A stretch of 64,000 nt of DNA from Chitinophaga oryzae. Its GTDB lineage: Bacteria > Bacteroidota > Bacteroidia > Chitinophagales > Chitinophagaceae. The notes below the pieces were generated by a model. The model did not search any database. It was not told where the DNA came from and was given only the letters and a program-made list of their open reading frames with translations. The first letter of the stretch is position 1. Each line of letters opens with the position of its first letter. The position numbers and the translations under genes were made by a program. The stretch lies in assembly GCF_012516375.2 (NCBI RefSeq), contig NZ_CP051204.2, forward strand, positions 7,626,001-7,690,000, read 5' to 3'. Positions 36,601 to 46,173 of this stretch are shown in pieces.

Positions 36601-37025
36601 AAGATTTGTTTTGGTGTGGTTGCGATCAGATTGCCTTAAATATAAGAAATAAGCAGGTGACTGGAGAGAAACCTGCGTGTAATCTAAAATCTAATCTAAA
36701 CCGCGTTATAAAAAAAGTCGTTTTATAGTGGTCCCGGTTGGGGCCTGTCAGGGGATACCAACGGGGTTACTTTTCGTTTTGGTAAATATGGGGGGAATAA
36801 AGCAGGAATTTGTGAATCATTTGTAAAGATTTTAAGCTTAATAAAAAAATGGACAGGACAGGAATGAATCCCTGTTGGCTGTCCATTTTTTCAAGATGTA
36901 ACAAAAGATTCGGGCTGGCAGGGTGGTTAATGACCCGCCGGTGTGAATCTTAGGCCCACTGGGGGCGGCTGAAGCGCAGTGATTACTTACCGGTGATCTG
37001 GTAAGTGAACCGGGGCGCCGACTTT
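36601..37025. other. Intergenic region between the LytTR and HTH genes
   Basis: About 425 bases with no gene. It holds the LytTR promoter side (a tandem AATCTAAAATCTAATCTAAAC stretch at about 36678-36698 could be a LytTR-type direct repeat), a symmetric terminator at 36844-36891, and a short stem CTTACC/GGTAAG around 36987-37006. Confidence 0.4.
36844..36891. terminator. Symmetric terminator hairpin
   Basis: Perfect 13-base arms AAAAAATGGACAG (36844-36856) and CTGTCCATTTTTT (36879-36891). The A and T runs make it work in either direction; it most likely ends transcription from the HTH gene at 37307 on the minus strand. Confidence 0.75.
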
Positions 37026-37307
37026 TTACCAGAGATTGATCAGGAGGAGCATCATTACTGCACCAGCGGCGGTAACAAGGTTCTTGGAGAACCGGATGTT
37101 GAAACCACCTTTTTCTGAGTAGTAATAACTTTCCTTGTACCGGTCGTACTCAATGGGAGCACCTAACTCCTTCATCATTTTGAGGAATTCATAGAGTGTT
37201 CGTTCGGAAATACGAAGCCGCTTGGCTAACTGAGCGGGTTTACCGGTCCCTTTGATCCTGATTAGGTAATCAATGGTTTGTAGTCGATCAAAATAACGCT
37301 TTGGCAT
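37026..37307 (-). CDS. Small HTH protein with hydrophobic C-terminal tail
   Basis: A 93-residue protein. Residues about 6-62 form a winged HTH of the type found at the N-terminus of YobV/WYL regulators: RLQTIDYLIRIKGTGKPAQL, AKRLRISERTLYEFLKMMKE, APIEYDRYKESYYY. The WYL ligand domain is absent. Instead the protein ends with a hydrophobic stretch (NLVTAAGAVMMLLLINLW, about 76-93) long enough to touch or enter a membrane. A symmetric terminator lies downstream. The target is unknown; the membrane-tail reading is inference. Confidence 0.75.
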   Translation of the reverse strand: MPKRYFDRLQTIDYLIRIKGTGKPAQLAKRLRISERTLYEFLKMMKELGAPIEYDRYKESYYYSEKGGFNIRFSKNLVTAAGAVMMLLLINLW

Positions 37308-37530
37308 GTGGCATAGAGGGGCTTAACGGTTATATATTGAATTTACGATAATAACTAAGATTAAACCAGATTTCCCATATATATATTTTATTATAAATAT
37401 TAGTAAACTGAGTTTAAACGGGTTTCTCTCTAAAAATCGGCTGCGGGTCAATGGCGCTGATGCGGTCGTTCTGCGTACTTTTTATAAACGTTGGAACAGA
37501 TAAAATATTGGATATAAGCAGAAAATGGGG

Positions 37531-38910
37531 CTACTGCAATAATGCCGCATAGATAATGTCAGCAAGGGCTGCGCCGTGATCAGCAGTGGGGTCCGGAGGC
37601 CGGGTGGCGTAGATGGCGCCGTTCTTTCCCACGACAATCAAGGCAGGATACCGACTAATATTATATTGTTCGAGGACACCGGCTATATGGCCGTCAGCCT
37701 GCAACTGCAGACCGGGATATTTGGGAACGGGGTTGTTGTTACAATTGATATGAATGAATACCACTTCTTCTTTATTGAAACAGGTATTGATTTCCGACAG
37801 AGAAGGCAGCAGCTGGTCATCCTCATCATAGAAATGCAGCAATACTACTTTGCCATTAAAATAGCTGAGGCTAACAGGCCGCCCGGCGCTGTCGGGCAGA
37901 CTGAAAGGCGGCGCCGGCATGCCTTTGCTGATGCCTTTTTTGATCTTGCCATACCTGGCGGCTATAGCCTGCCTACAGGCGGCATGCTGCACAATGGACA
38001 GGTAGTCGTGCGCGCAGTTGGCCAGCTCTTCCTGTTGCCCGCCCGCGGCCAGGCTTTGCAACAGTTGATGGGCCAGCAGTTTATCCCGCAACACACCAGA
38101 ATAATGCGTTTTGATCCACTCATAGATTTCGCGGTCTGTACACTGACTGTGCTGCTGCATAAAATAATCCGCTTCCGCTTTCTGCAACAGGTAGTTCAGA
38201 TATCGTATAGCCAAGGCAGTGGTATCGGAGGGCACCACCGCCGGCAGCGAGGGCCGGATCACCTGCTGATATAAAGATGCCTGTTGCGCCAGGCTGATTC
38301 CCTCCGGCGACGCATGCCACAGGCAGGCGATCATTTTGGCGGCAGTTTCTCCCAGCACGTTGGCCCGTACTATCGTATAAATAAAGACCGGAAGGCTGTC
38401 GCGATACCCCAGCAAAACATTTTCCGCAGCCTGCAGCTGCTGCCGGTACCAGGCTACCCGAGAGGCAGCATCGTCTTTTACCGGCCGCGCTACCCGTTCC
38501 TGCGCCCTGCGGGCGAGGTATGGTGCGCGGCAGGCGGCTGCCCCACGACCAGAGAGGACCAGGGTATCTTCCCCGAACATCAGCGAGAGACTGTCGCCCG
38601 GGAGCAGTGTCCCGTAGAAGTTATTCGCGCCGCCGGCATCCAGGTAAAAGAACAGCGCAGCTACCGGCTCCGCCGGCAATTGAAAACTAAAGGAATCCTT
38701 CTGCAATAAAGCCTCCTGGCTTTTCGCCGGAGATACGCCTGGTTCACTCCACCATAATACCGATACGGGCCGCCCGCTCCCCCCTTTTACCTTTCCGCTG
38801 ATGGTGATAAATGTCTGCGCTGCCACCGGATGCAGTATCATCAGGAATCCTACTGAAAGTATAAACGACAGTTTTTGGGAGCCTTGCATACATGATAATT
38901 TTAGGGACAT
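37531..38910 (-). CDS. TlpA-like thioredoxin-fold exported protein lacking CxxC
   Basis: A 459-residue protein with a signal peptide (QKLSFILSVGFLMILHPVAA); ATG at 38910 is used, with ATG at 38889 equally possible. The N-terminal part is a DUF4369-like beta domain (ITISGKVKGGSGRPVSVLWW) and the middle part is helical. The C-terminal 135 residues follow the TlpA/AhpC pattern: GMPAPPFSLPDSAGRPVSLS, YFNGKVVLLHFYD, and ISRYPALIVVGKNGAI with the usual cis-Pro region. At the position of the WCxxC redox motif it reads HFYDEDDQLLPS, so it cannot act as a thiol-disulfide reductase. It may be a binding or structural relative of the exported Bacteroidota TlpA family. Confidence 0.85.
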   Translation of the reverse strand: MSLKLSCMQGSQKLSFILSVGFLMILHPVAAQTFITISGKVKGGSGRPVSVLWWSEPGVSPAKSQEALLQKDSFSFQLPAEPVAALFFYLDAGGANNFYGTLLPGDSLSLMFGEDTLVLSGRGAAACRAPYLARRAQERVARPVKDDAASRVAWYRQQLQAAENVLLGYRDSLPVFIYTIVRANVLGETAAKMIACLWHASPEGISLAQQASLYQQVIRPSLPAVVPSDTTALAIRYLNYLLQKAEADYFMQQHSQCTDREIYEWIKTHYSGVLRDKLLAHQLLQSLAAGGQQEELANCAHDYLSIVQHAACRQAIAARYGKIKKGISKGMPAPPFSLPDSAGRPVSLSYFNGKVVLLHFYDEDDQLLPSLSEINTCFNKEEVVFIHINCNNNPVPKYPGLQLQADGHIAGVLEQYNISRYPALIVVGKNGAIYATRPPDPTADHGAALADIIYAALLQ

Positions 38911-39303
38911 GAAAAATCCCCACAGTAAAAACCGCAGGGGGTTGTATTCACAACGATAGTAAATGAAAACTCTGATGTTTTGAGCTGTTTTAGTTTTTTT
39001 AGGATGCGGCTATTGTGTTTTACGATCACAATGATAGATGGAATTGCGAATTGAAATGTTAACGAGATCTAAACATCTGCTTATTAACAAAAAATGGCAA
39101 AATTTGAAAAAATGGGGAGATTGCGACAGGGATTCAGAAATCGATTGAAATATACATGCGGTAGGCATCGGGAAAAAGGCAGGCGGTAGCGCCTCCCCTA
39201 AACAATGAGCGTGTAGTGGAGAACGTTAGTTACCGGCGTACAGGGAGCTGCGGGAAGCTCCCTGCACCTGATAGGAAATTACGTATAGTCAACAACGTGA
39301 TCA
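38911..39303. other. Intergenic region, no gene seen
   Basis: About 390 AT-rich bases between two leftward genes. A 9-base-arm hairpin (CAGGGAGCT at 39241-39249, AGCTCCCTG at 39256-39264) lies about 40 bases past the DUF5916 stop and could help end its transcript, though no T run follows on the minus strand. Confidence 0.4.
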
Positions 39304-41493
39304 CTAAATATTAAACCAGTACACCAGTTTCAGCACCAGCGCCCTGTTTTTCACATAAAACGGTTCCGGCAGATAGTTGTCCGTATACACGATAAACAAA
39401 TCGGAAGCCGGGCGATAACGCCACTGGAAACGGGTATTCAGGTTGATGTTCTTTTGTTGCTCGTTATACTGCATAAAACCGGTGAAGAACAGTGTATTCG
39501 TCATCGTTACATCGAGGCGCGGTCCTACCAGCCAGAAAGAATTGTTGCCCCAGGGCTGTGGTAACCGGATATTATTGTAGTTAGCGCTGACGGCAATACT
39601 CACGTATGGCTGGAAACGATACCCCAGTTCAGCATTGGCCATTAACCGGGTACCATCTTCATAGTAGCCTCCATAACGGGCGGAGAACGCATACGTGAAA
39701 AGGCTCTGCGGCTTGGACACATAATCGGCGCCAACGGTATTCCAGTTATGCCGCGTGCCTGTCTTCAGGCTGTCTTTGCCTGTATTGGTAGGGTCAAAAG
39801 GGTTCAGCAGCTGGATATAAGTGTTGGAGGCCCAAACATTCAGTGTATTACGCTTACGGAAAACGATGCCGTAGTTGAGCATACTTTCATTGTCTGTACG
39901 ACGGAAATTTTCATTCAAAAACCAGGTGGAGGTCACCTGCGGCCCATGGCTCAGGACAACACCTGATTGCGGAAAGAAAAGCCTCGTCACCTGCGGCATC
40001 AGCTTGATATACCCCTGCCGCGGCACATAACCCACCTCGGCGTTGTAGTTACGGCCCACGTATTCGTGCTGCCAGCTGATATTCCACACCTTGCTGGTAT
40101 ATTGCAGGTTGGCGGCATGGGCAAAATCATGCCCCGTTTTACCCGGACTATAGGACTTCAGCAACATCGCCTTCCCGGTCCAGAAGTTGTTGGAAGAAGC
40201 CAGGTTGTACTCCAGGCCCACGTTCCTGTTGTACCGTGAGTAAACGGGCTTGTCCTCCACCTTGGACGGATCATAGTTCAGCGATTCTTTGTTGATAAAC
40301 AGAAAACCTACATTGGAGCGCGAAAACACCCGCCGCTGCAAAGCCGCCACAGTAAAGTTCTGCGCTGGCAGCCCTATTTCCTCCTGCTTGCCGGTCTGCA
40401 TGTTCATCACACCCAGCCGCCAGTCTTTATTCAGTTTGCCACTCAAGCGCGCGCCAAAGTGAATCGGCGCACCCAGGCCAATACGCCGGGAGAAAAAAGG
40501 ACGGATGGTGCTGTAACCGAAATTGGAGAACTGGTCGCCATTCTCCAGGAAAAATTGTCTTTTTTCCGGGAAAAACAATTCGAAACGGTCCAGGTTGGTT
40601 ACCTGCTTATCTACGTCTACCTGGGAGAAATCGGGATTGACCGTCAGATCGAGGTTCAGAGACGAAGTGATGGCCACCTTGGCATCGAGGCCCACGTCGC
40701 GGCGAAATTTGGAAGGCGTACCCTTGTCATAGTCTTTGGCGATACCGCCCAACAGGTAAGGGATCAGTGAGATATTCGGGCCGGCGGCAGGTGGCACCGT
40801 ATCCCAGTCGAGGCTGCCGGTGTAAGCCAGCGAAGCGGTGGCAAACTGCCGCGGCACCGGCGCCCAGGCCGATTTCTCCGTGGTTTTCAGATCATTGCGG
40901 CTGAAGTTGATCCCCCAATGCGTAATCCCCTTCTTATAACGGATGGTCTTAAATGGAATAGCCGCCTCAAAGACCCACTTGTCTTTGTAGTTCTTCACCA
41001 CGGAAGTCCATTTGTTGTCCCAGCTAAGATCTACTTTACCACCGTCGTACATCAGCCCGTCCCATTGCGCCCCGGCGGCGTTGGCGCCAAAAGAGAAGCC
41101 ATTGGTCTGATCATCGAACGGGTCCATGAACAACAGGAAATTATCATTCTTCAGAAAAGCGAAATCCCTTCTGAGCGACTCCACCATGTATGGACCGGCA
41201 TCCGGTGTATAACTCTCTACCAACAGGTAGATATGCTGCTGATCATAGGTCATGCGAACATCTGTGCGCAACCTGGCCGCACTTGTATCCATCGGCAACA
41301 CCATATGGAAATTGGTGGCCGCATCCGCTTCCTGCCAGGCTTGTTCATCGATGATACCATCTATTTTCACGGGCGAAACGGCTCTCTTGATCCGCAGATG
41401 GTATGATTCGTTTTTCTTTTGTTGTTGCGCCTTTGCTGCCAGCGACACCGATATGCAGCACAGAAGGCACAAGACACGTGGAATGATACGCAC
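39304..41493 (-). CDS. DUF5916 outer-membrane protein with CBM9-like N-terminal domain
   Basis: A protein of about 730 residues. GTG at 41493 gives a clean signal peptide (RIIPRVLCLLCCISVSLAAKAQ); TTG at 41529 would add 12 residues. Next is a carbohydrate-binding family-9-like domain: AVSPVKIDGIIDEQAWQEAD, QQHIYLLVESYTP, NDNFLLFMDPFDDQTNGFSF. The remainder is the DUF5916 beta-barrel portion: VNPDFSQVDVDKQVTNLDRF, FFPEKRQFFLENGDQFSNFG, and alternating strands to the end at a terminal aromatic-rich strand (VLKLVYWFNI). These proteins are widespread in Bacteroidota and sit in the outer membrane; the function is not established. Confidence 0.88.
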   Translation of the reverse strand: MRIIPRVLCLLCCISVSLAAKAQQQKKNESYHLRIKRAVSPVKIDGIIDEQAWQEADAATNFHMVLPMDTSAARLRTDVRMTYDQQHIYLLVESYTPDAGPYMVESLRRDFAFLKNDNFLLFMDPFDDQTNGFSFGANAAGAQWDGLMYDGGKVDLSWDNKWTSVVKNYKDKWVFEAAIPFKTIRYKKGITHWGINFSRNDLKTTEKSAWAPVPRQFATASLAYTGSLDWDTVPPAAGPNISLIPYLLGGIAKDYDKGTPSKFRRDVGLDAKVAITSSLNLDLTVNPDFSQVDVDKQVTNLDRFELFFPEKRQFFLENGDQFSNFGYSTIRPFFSRRIGLGAPIHFGARLSGKLNKDWRLGVMNMQTGKQEEIGLPAQNFTVAALQRRVFSRSNVGFLFINKESLNYDPSKVEDKPVYSRYNRNVGLEYNLASSNNFWTGKAMLLKSYSPGKTGHDFAHAANLQYTSKVWNISWQHEYVGRNYNAEVGYVPRQGYIKLMPQVTRLFFPQSGVVLSHGPQVTSTWFLNENFRRTDNESMLNYGIVFRKRNTLNVWASNTYIQLLNPFDPTNTGKDSLKTGTRHNWNTVGADYVSKPQSLFTYAFSARYGGYYEDGTRLMANAELGYRFQPYVSIAVSANYNNIRLPQPWGNNSFWLVGPRLDVTMTNTLFFTGFMQYNEQQKNINLNTRFQWRYRPASDLFIVYTDNYLPEPFYVKNRALVLKLVYWFNI

Positions 41494-41567
41494 AGTTTGG
41501 TTGTTATGGGTTGAACGAACAAAATACAAAAAAGCAAAAACGACGTTAGAAAAAAAGGATAAAAGGC

Positions 41568-41670
41568 AATTACGAATTACGAATTGAGGGCTTCTTTGTA
41601 GAGCGGTTATTAAGTAACCATTCTAAAAGGAAGCCCTCAATTCGTAATTCGTAATTCGTAATTCGTAATT
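41568..41670. repeat. Palindromic AATTACGAA-type repeat, copy 1
   Basis: A 103-base imperfect palindrome. Outer arms are tandem AATTACGAA / TTCGTAATT units, inner arms GAATTGAGGGCTT and AAGCCCTCAATTC, and the centre is GAGCGGTTATTAAGTAACC. It overlaps the stop codon of the GH20 gene. It is nearly the reverse complement of copy 3 at 50945. Confidence 0.8.
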
Positions 41671-44281
41671 AATTCCGGTTGTTTTTCAACTGCGTACCCG
41701 GGCCCGGCTGCGGCACCTTCACGGTAGTGGTCCTGCTGCTGCGGCCACGGGTATTGAACACCCGCACTTTCACCACTTTACCACCTGCCTGGAAAGGCCC
41801 GTTGTATACAGGGCTTTTTAACGTAGGCTCTTCACCGTTAGTAGTATAACGGACCACCAGCCCTGGCATCTGTACATTCACTTTTACCACACCTTCGTCT
41901 ACCGCCACGCCAGCTGTAGGGATACGCCAGTTATAGCCGCCGTTGTAATTATCAAGCCTGGGCATTTCGCGCTTACCCAATACGTTTGTAAACACGCTCC
42001 ATGCCTGTGCATACATGGCGTCTGCCTTAGCACTGTCTTTTTCTGTAGCCCAGGCCGGGTCCTGCGCCCAGGCTCTTTCTGCCAGGCCTAACAGTTTCGG
42101 CAGCATCATATACTCCATCCGCTCAGAAGAGGTAACGGTTTCACTCCACAACAATCCCTGAAGGCCGCGGATATTGGACTGTCCGAAACCGGTGAGCTTA
42201 TCTTTGCCCACAAATGTTTCAGCTGTCACAGGATTACCCCTGCCATCCACTTTGGAGTTTTTATAATAATCGAAAGGAATAAAATAGAAAGGTTTGTCTA
42301 CATCCACAAAACCACCCCAATAGAATCCCGGTTCATCGAAAGATTTCATGGCGGCCATATCAAAATAGAAGTTGCTCACACCAGACAGGATCACCTTGTA
42401 ACCCGCATTGGCGAGGCGATAGGAAAGGTCTTCCTGGCCGCCGCCGATCACGTTGTTCCATACGTTGAGCTGGAAATTGTCGTTCGCGAAATCCGGATTG
42501 GGGATGCTGGCCGCTTCGCCGCCGATGGTCGTTTTACGCATACCTGCTTCTTCCCAGCCGGCTGTTTCCAGTCCGCGGGCTTTGAGCAAGTCGTTCACCT
42601 TACGGTAGTAGTAATACCAGAGGTCATTGACGCTCTCCAGTTTTTCCTGCTGCATCAGCGCCAGGCAGGCAGGCGATTTTTCGAACACGCCGTGCGGCAC
42701 TTCATCACCGCCCATGTGAACGGCTGTCAGCGGGGCGCCGGCTTCTTTGTACATGGACTGTAACTCTTCCACCACTTTATCCAGGAAACGGTAAGTAGAA
42801 GGCAGCGCCACGTTCATCACGTTGTCGTTCCAGTTCTGTACGGAACGGTATTCAGATTTATCTTCCAGGTCAGACAGCAGGTATTCGGCAGCCTCTTTGT
42901 CTTTACCGGCAGCTTTCAGGCGGTAGTAGCGGGATTCCATGGATTTCACCGCAGCACGTGCGTGACCGGGTGTTTCTATTTCCGGCAGTACGCGTATATG
43001 CCTTTCCGTTGCATAACGCAGTACTTCGATAAATTCCGCACGGGTGAGGAAGCCGGTGCCTGCAGGATTGCTGCTGTCGGGGCCTGAGCCGTAAGACGGC
43101 GGCAGCATATTTTTCCAGTCAGTGCTGTGCCCGCGTTTGGCGCCTACCGCTGTCAGTTCTGGCAGTGAGGGGATCTCCAGGCGCCAGCCTTCATCGTCGC
43201 TGAAGTGATAGTGCAACACGTTCAGTTTATACAGCGCCATCACATCGAGGATACGCAGCAGGTCCCGTTTGTTGTGATAGTTACGGGCCACGTCGATCAT
43301 GAAGGCGCGGTAGTTGAAACGCGGATGATCACTTACTTCTACTCCCGGGATGCTCACCGATTTTTGTACACCGGCCCAGGCAGCAGGCGCTATCATGGAT
43401 TTCAGCGACTGGATGGCATAAAATGCGCCTTCGTCGCTGCCGGCGGCGATGGTAGCGCCTTCCGGCGTCACCTTCAGCGTATAGGCATTGGCAGCCAGGC
43501 TTTTATCCAGCCTGAAGGCAATAGTCTTTTTACCGGGAGCACGTTTGCCCAGTAAAGTCGTCATTTCGTTTTCCAGGAATTTGCCGGTAGCTTCCAGCCC
43601 CGCATCTGTTTTAATCACAGGAGGCGCTTCCAGTACCAGGTTCCCGCCGGAGGCGGTAACAGACACCGGTGTAGGGAAAATCAGCGGCAGTTGTGCAGCA
43701 GGGATGTCCCTGATCTCAGCATTCTGTTTAAATATATCCGTTGGCGTTATAACGGCCGTTTTATCACCGGGATAACGCATCAGTTGTTTGGCAGTGGTAG
43801 AAGGACGGATGGAATAGTCTTTTATCGGCAGGCCGGTTTCTTTCTGGTCGTCCCACACGATGTACAGGCCGGCCGGCGCATCGGTGTAGTTAACCGCCCA
43901 GGCATCTCCCACGATGCCCAGTTTCAGGGAATCTCCCGGTTTGATACCGGTAAAGCCATCTGCCGGCGTTAGGCGGTAGAGGTCACCGTTGATATTCTCC
44001 ACTTTTACATTGCCCGGCAAAACACCCGCTTTTACAGTACGGATAAAGTTGAAATACAACTCCCATCCTGTAGCCGGAAAAGGTTTGTCACTGGTGTTGA
44101 CGAAAGTGAACGTAGACAGGAAATTAGCTTTCCCCTGATAGTTGTTCTCCCCCACTTCCCAGCTGGTTTTCAAGCGGGCAGCGTCGAATGGAACGGCTTT
44201 TTTGGTCTGGGCAAAACCGGCGATGTTGGTAAGCAACAGTCCCGTTGTCATGAGTTTCCCTAAAAACTTATGCCTGATCAT
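41669..44281 (-). CDS. Beta-N-acetylhexosaminidase, GH20
   Basis: An 870-residue exported enzyme. After the signal (KLMTTGLLLTNIAGFAQ) comes a chitobiase-like cellulose/chitin-binding N-domain (about 35-160; WELYFNFIRTV). The GH20b support domain follows (about 200-320), then the barrel: FNYRAFMIDVARNYHNKRDL, LNVLHYHFSDDEGWRLEIPS, VLPEIETPGHARAA and VHMGGDEVPHG, with the catalytic Asp-Glu pair at about 526-527. A C-terminal CHB_HEX_C-type domain (VRYTTNGEEPTLKSPVYNGP) ends it. It releases terminal GlcNAc or GalNAc from chito-oligosaccharides or glycoproteins. Its stop codon lies in a repeat element. Confidence 0.96.
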   Translation of the reverse strand: MIRHKFLGKLMTTGLLLTNIAGFAQTKKAVPFDAARLKTSWEVGENNYQGKANFLSTFTFVNTSDKPFPATGWELYFNFIRTVKAGVLPGNVKVENINGDLYRLTPADGFTGIKPGDSLKLGIVGDAWAVNYTDAPAGLYIVWDDQKETGLPIKDYSIRPSTTAKQLMRYPGDKTAVITPTDIFKQNAEIRDIPAAQLPLIFPTPVSVTASGGNLVLEAPPVIKTDAGLEATGKFLENEMTTLLGKRAPGKKTIAFRLDKSLAANAYTLKVTPEGATIAAGSDEGAFYAIQSLKSMIAPAAWAGVQKSVSIPGVEVSDHPRFNYRAFMIDVARNYHNKRDLLRILDVMALYKLNVLHYHFSDDEGWRLEIPSLPELTAVGAKRGHSTDWKNMLPPSYGSGPDSSNPAGTGFLTRAEFIEVLRYATERHIRVLPEIETPGHARAAVKSMESRYYRLKAAGKDKEAAEYLLSDLEDKSEYRSVQNWNDNVMNVALPSTYRFLDKVVEELQSMYKEAGAPLTAVHMGGDEVPHGVFEKSPACLALMQQEKLESVNDLWYYYYRKVNDLLKARGLETAGWEEAGMRKTTIGGEAASIPNPDFANDNFQLNVWNNVIGGGQEDLSYRLANAGYKVILSGVSNFYFDMAAMKSFDEPGFYWGGFVDVDKPFYFIPFDYYKNSKVDGRGNPVTAETFVGKDKLTGFGQSNIRGLQGLLWSETVTSSERMEYMMLPKLLGLAERAWAQDPAWATEKDSAKADAMYAQAWSVFTNVLGKREMPRLDNYNGGYNWRIPTAGVAVDEGVVKVNVQMPGLVVRYTTNGEEPTLKSPVYNGPFQAGGKVVKVRVFNTRGRSSRTTTVKVPQPGPGTQLKNNRN

Positions 44282-44553
44282 GTTTGGAATAAATTAAAAA
44301 ACGATAAAAATGAATGCTACAATGGTTATGAATACAGGTGGATGAAAGATGGCGTTGGTCCCGGTCTTGTCTGACACCATCCACAGCATCCGTGTAATAT
44401 AAAACCAATCTCCCACAAATGCAAATAAGCGTACAGGGCGCCCCTACAGGCAACAATAAGCGCTGCGTTATTGTTAATCGATTGCAGCATACCGGGCTTC
44501 ACCTGTGATTATTTTCTTTAACTTTAGTAACCTAACGATTAAACGATTTATAT

Positions 44554-46146
44554 ATGGCAAAAGCGTTTATTGGATGTTCGATTGCAAGTTTGTTCCTGAT
44601 CATTGGTCTTGGCTTATTTTTCCCCTGGGTTTACTGGCTGCTTATTCTTGTCTTGCCCATCATCATTATGGGGGTGATGGACATGATGCAGACCAGGCAT
44701 GCGATCATCCGCAACTATCCTGTCTTCGGGCGGATGCGTTACTGGATGGAGGCGCTGCGGCCCAAGATCTACCAGTATTTTGTGGAAAGTGATATCGACG
44801 GCAGCCCGGTGAACCGGGTAGACCGGTCCACTATTTATCAGCGGGCCAAGCGTGAACTGGACTCACAGCCATTCGGCACACAGTTCAACGTATACGCAGA
44901 AGGGTATGAATGGATGGCCCACTCTATACAGCCCCACGATTTTGAGACGATGAACAAGGACCCGCGGGTGATCATCGGGGGCCGCGATTGCCTGCAGCCT
45001 TATTCCGCCAGCATCTTCAATGTGAGCGCTATGAGTTATGGATCGCTCAGTTCCAATGCTGTAGAGGCGTTGAATGGCGGCGCCAGGATCGGCAACTTCG
45101 CACACAATACCGGCGAGGGTGGCATCAGCGATTTCCACCTGAAGCAGGGCGGCGATATTATCTGGCAGATTGGCACCGGCTATTTCGGCTGCCGCGATGA
45201 CGACGGTAATTTCTCCGACAAACTGTTCGCCGAAAAAAGTGTGCTGCCACAGATCAAGATGATAGAGCTGAAACTCTCGCAGGGCGCCAAGCCCGGCCAC
45301 GGCGGGATCCTGCCGGCGGCTAAAAACACCCCGGAGATTGCGGCTATCCGTCACGTAAAACCTCATACGACAGTATACTCTCCCCCTTACCATAAAGCTT
45401 TCGATAGTCCGCGCGAGATGATGCTTTTCATCAAAAGACTGCGTGACCTGAGCAACGGCAAACCTGTAGGCTTCAAACTGTGTATCGGCCAGCAAAAAGA
45501 ATTCTATGCTATCTGTAAAGCGATGATGGAGGCAGATATCTACCCCGATTTCATTACGGTAGATGGTGGTGAAGGTGGTACCGGCGCAGCGCCGCCAGAG
45601 TTCTCCAATTCTGTGGGCATGCCGCTGATGGACGGACTGGCCTTCGTACATGATACGCTGACCGGCTTCAATATCCGTCACCATATAAAAATCATCGCTT
45701 CCGGTAAGGTACTGACAGGCTTCCACTTATTGCGCGCACTGGCGCTGGGCGCAGACACCTGCAACAGCGCCCGGGCCATGATGATGGCCCTTGGCTGCAT
45801 ACAGGCCCTGCTGTGCAATACCAACCGCTGTCCTACCGGCGTGGCTACGCAGGACAAATGGCTGGCTGCCGGCCTGGTGGTGGCAGACAAAAAACAACGG
45901 GTAGCCAACTATCACCGCGACACTATCGAGAGCGCGGTGGAGCTGACTGCCGCTATCGGTCTTCCTGAACCGCATAAGATCACCCGCCGGCATATATTCC
46001 GCCGGGTATTCATGAACCAGATCCGCACGTTTGAAGATATCTATCCCAGCACGCCACAGGGCTTCCTGCTCGACGGACAGATGCCGGGCCACCTGAAGGA
46101 AATACTGGACACGGTGAAAACAGACAGCTGGAACTTCGGGATATAA
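44554..46146 (+). CDS. FMN-binding glutamate-synthase-family protein with N-terminal membrane helices
   Basis: A 530-residue protein. Residues about 5-42 contain two adjacent hydrophobic segments (FIGCSIASLFLIIGLGLFFP and VYWLLILVLPIIIMGV), anchoring it in the membrane. The rest is a GltB central/FMN domain: FNVSAMSYGSLSSNAVEALN, GGARIGNFAHNTGEGGIS, KLSQGAKPGHGGILPA, ITVDGGEGGTGAAPPEFSNS and CNTNRCPTGVATQDKW. It lacks the amidotransferase domain, so it is not a full glutamate synthase. Related proteins are common in bacteria, with an unsettled role in amino-acid or one-electron metabolism. A TAACTTTA box lies 28 bases upstream. Confidence 0.92.
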   Translation: MAKAFIGCSIASLFLIIGLGLFFPWVYWLLILVLPIIIMGVMDMMQTRHAIIRNYPVFGRMRYWMEALRPKIYQYFVESDIDGSPVNRVDRSTIYQRAKRELDSQPFGTQFNVYAEGYEWMAHSIQPHDFETMNKDPRVIIGGRDCLQPYSASIFNVSAMSYGSLSSNAVEALNGGARIGNFAHNTGEGGISDFHLKQGGDIIWQIGTGYFGCRDDDGNFSDKLFAEKSVLPQIKMIELKLSQGAKPGHGGILPAAKNTPEIAAIRHVKPHTTVYSPPYHKAFDSPREMMLFIKRLRDLSNGKPVGFKLCIGQQKEFYAICKAMMEADIYPDFITVDGGEGGTGAAPPEFSNSVGMPLMDGLAFVHDTLTGFNIRHHIKIIASGKVLTGFHLLRALALGADTCNSARAMMMALGCIQALLCNTNRCPTGVATQDKWLAAGLVVADKKQRVANYHRDTIESAVELTAAIGLPEPHKITRRHIFRRVFMNQIRTFEDIYPSTPQGFLLDGQMPGHLKEILDTVKTDSWNFGI

Positions 46147-46173
46147 CGTGTATCAACACGCCCATCAGGACAT

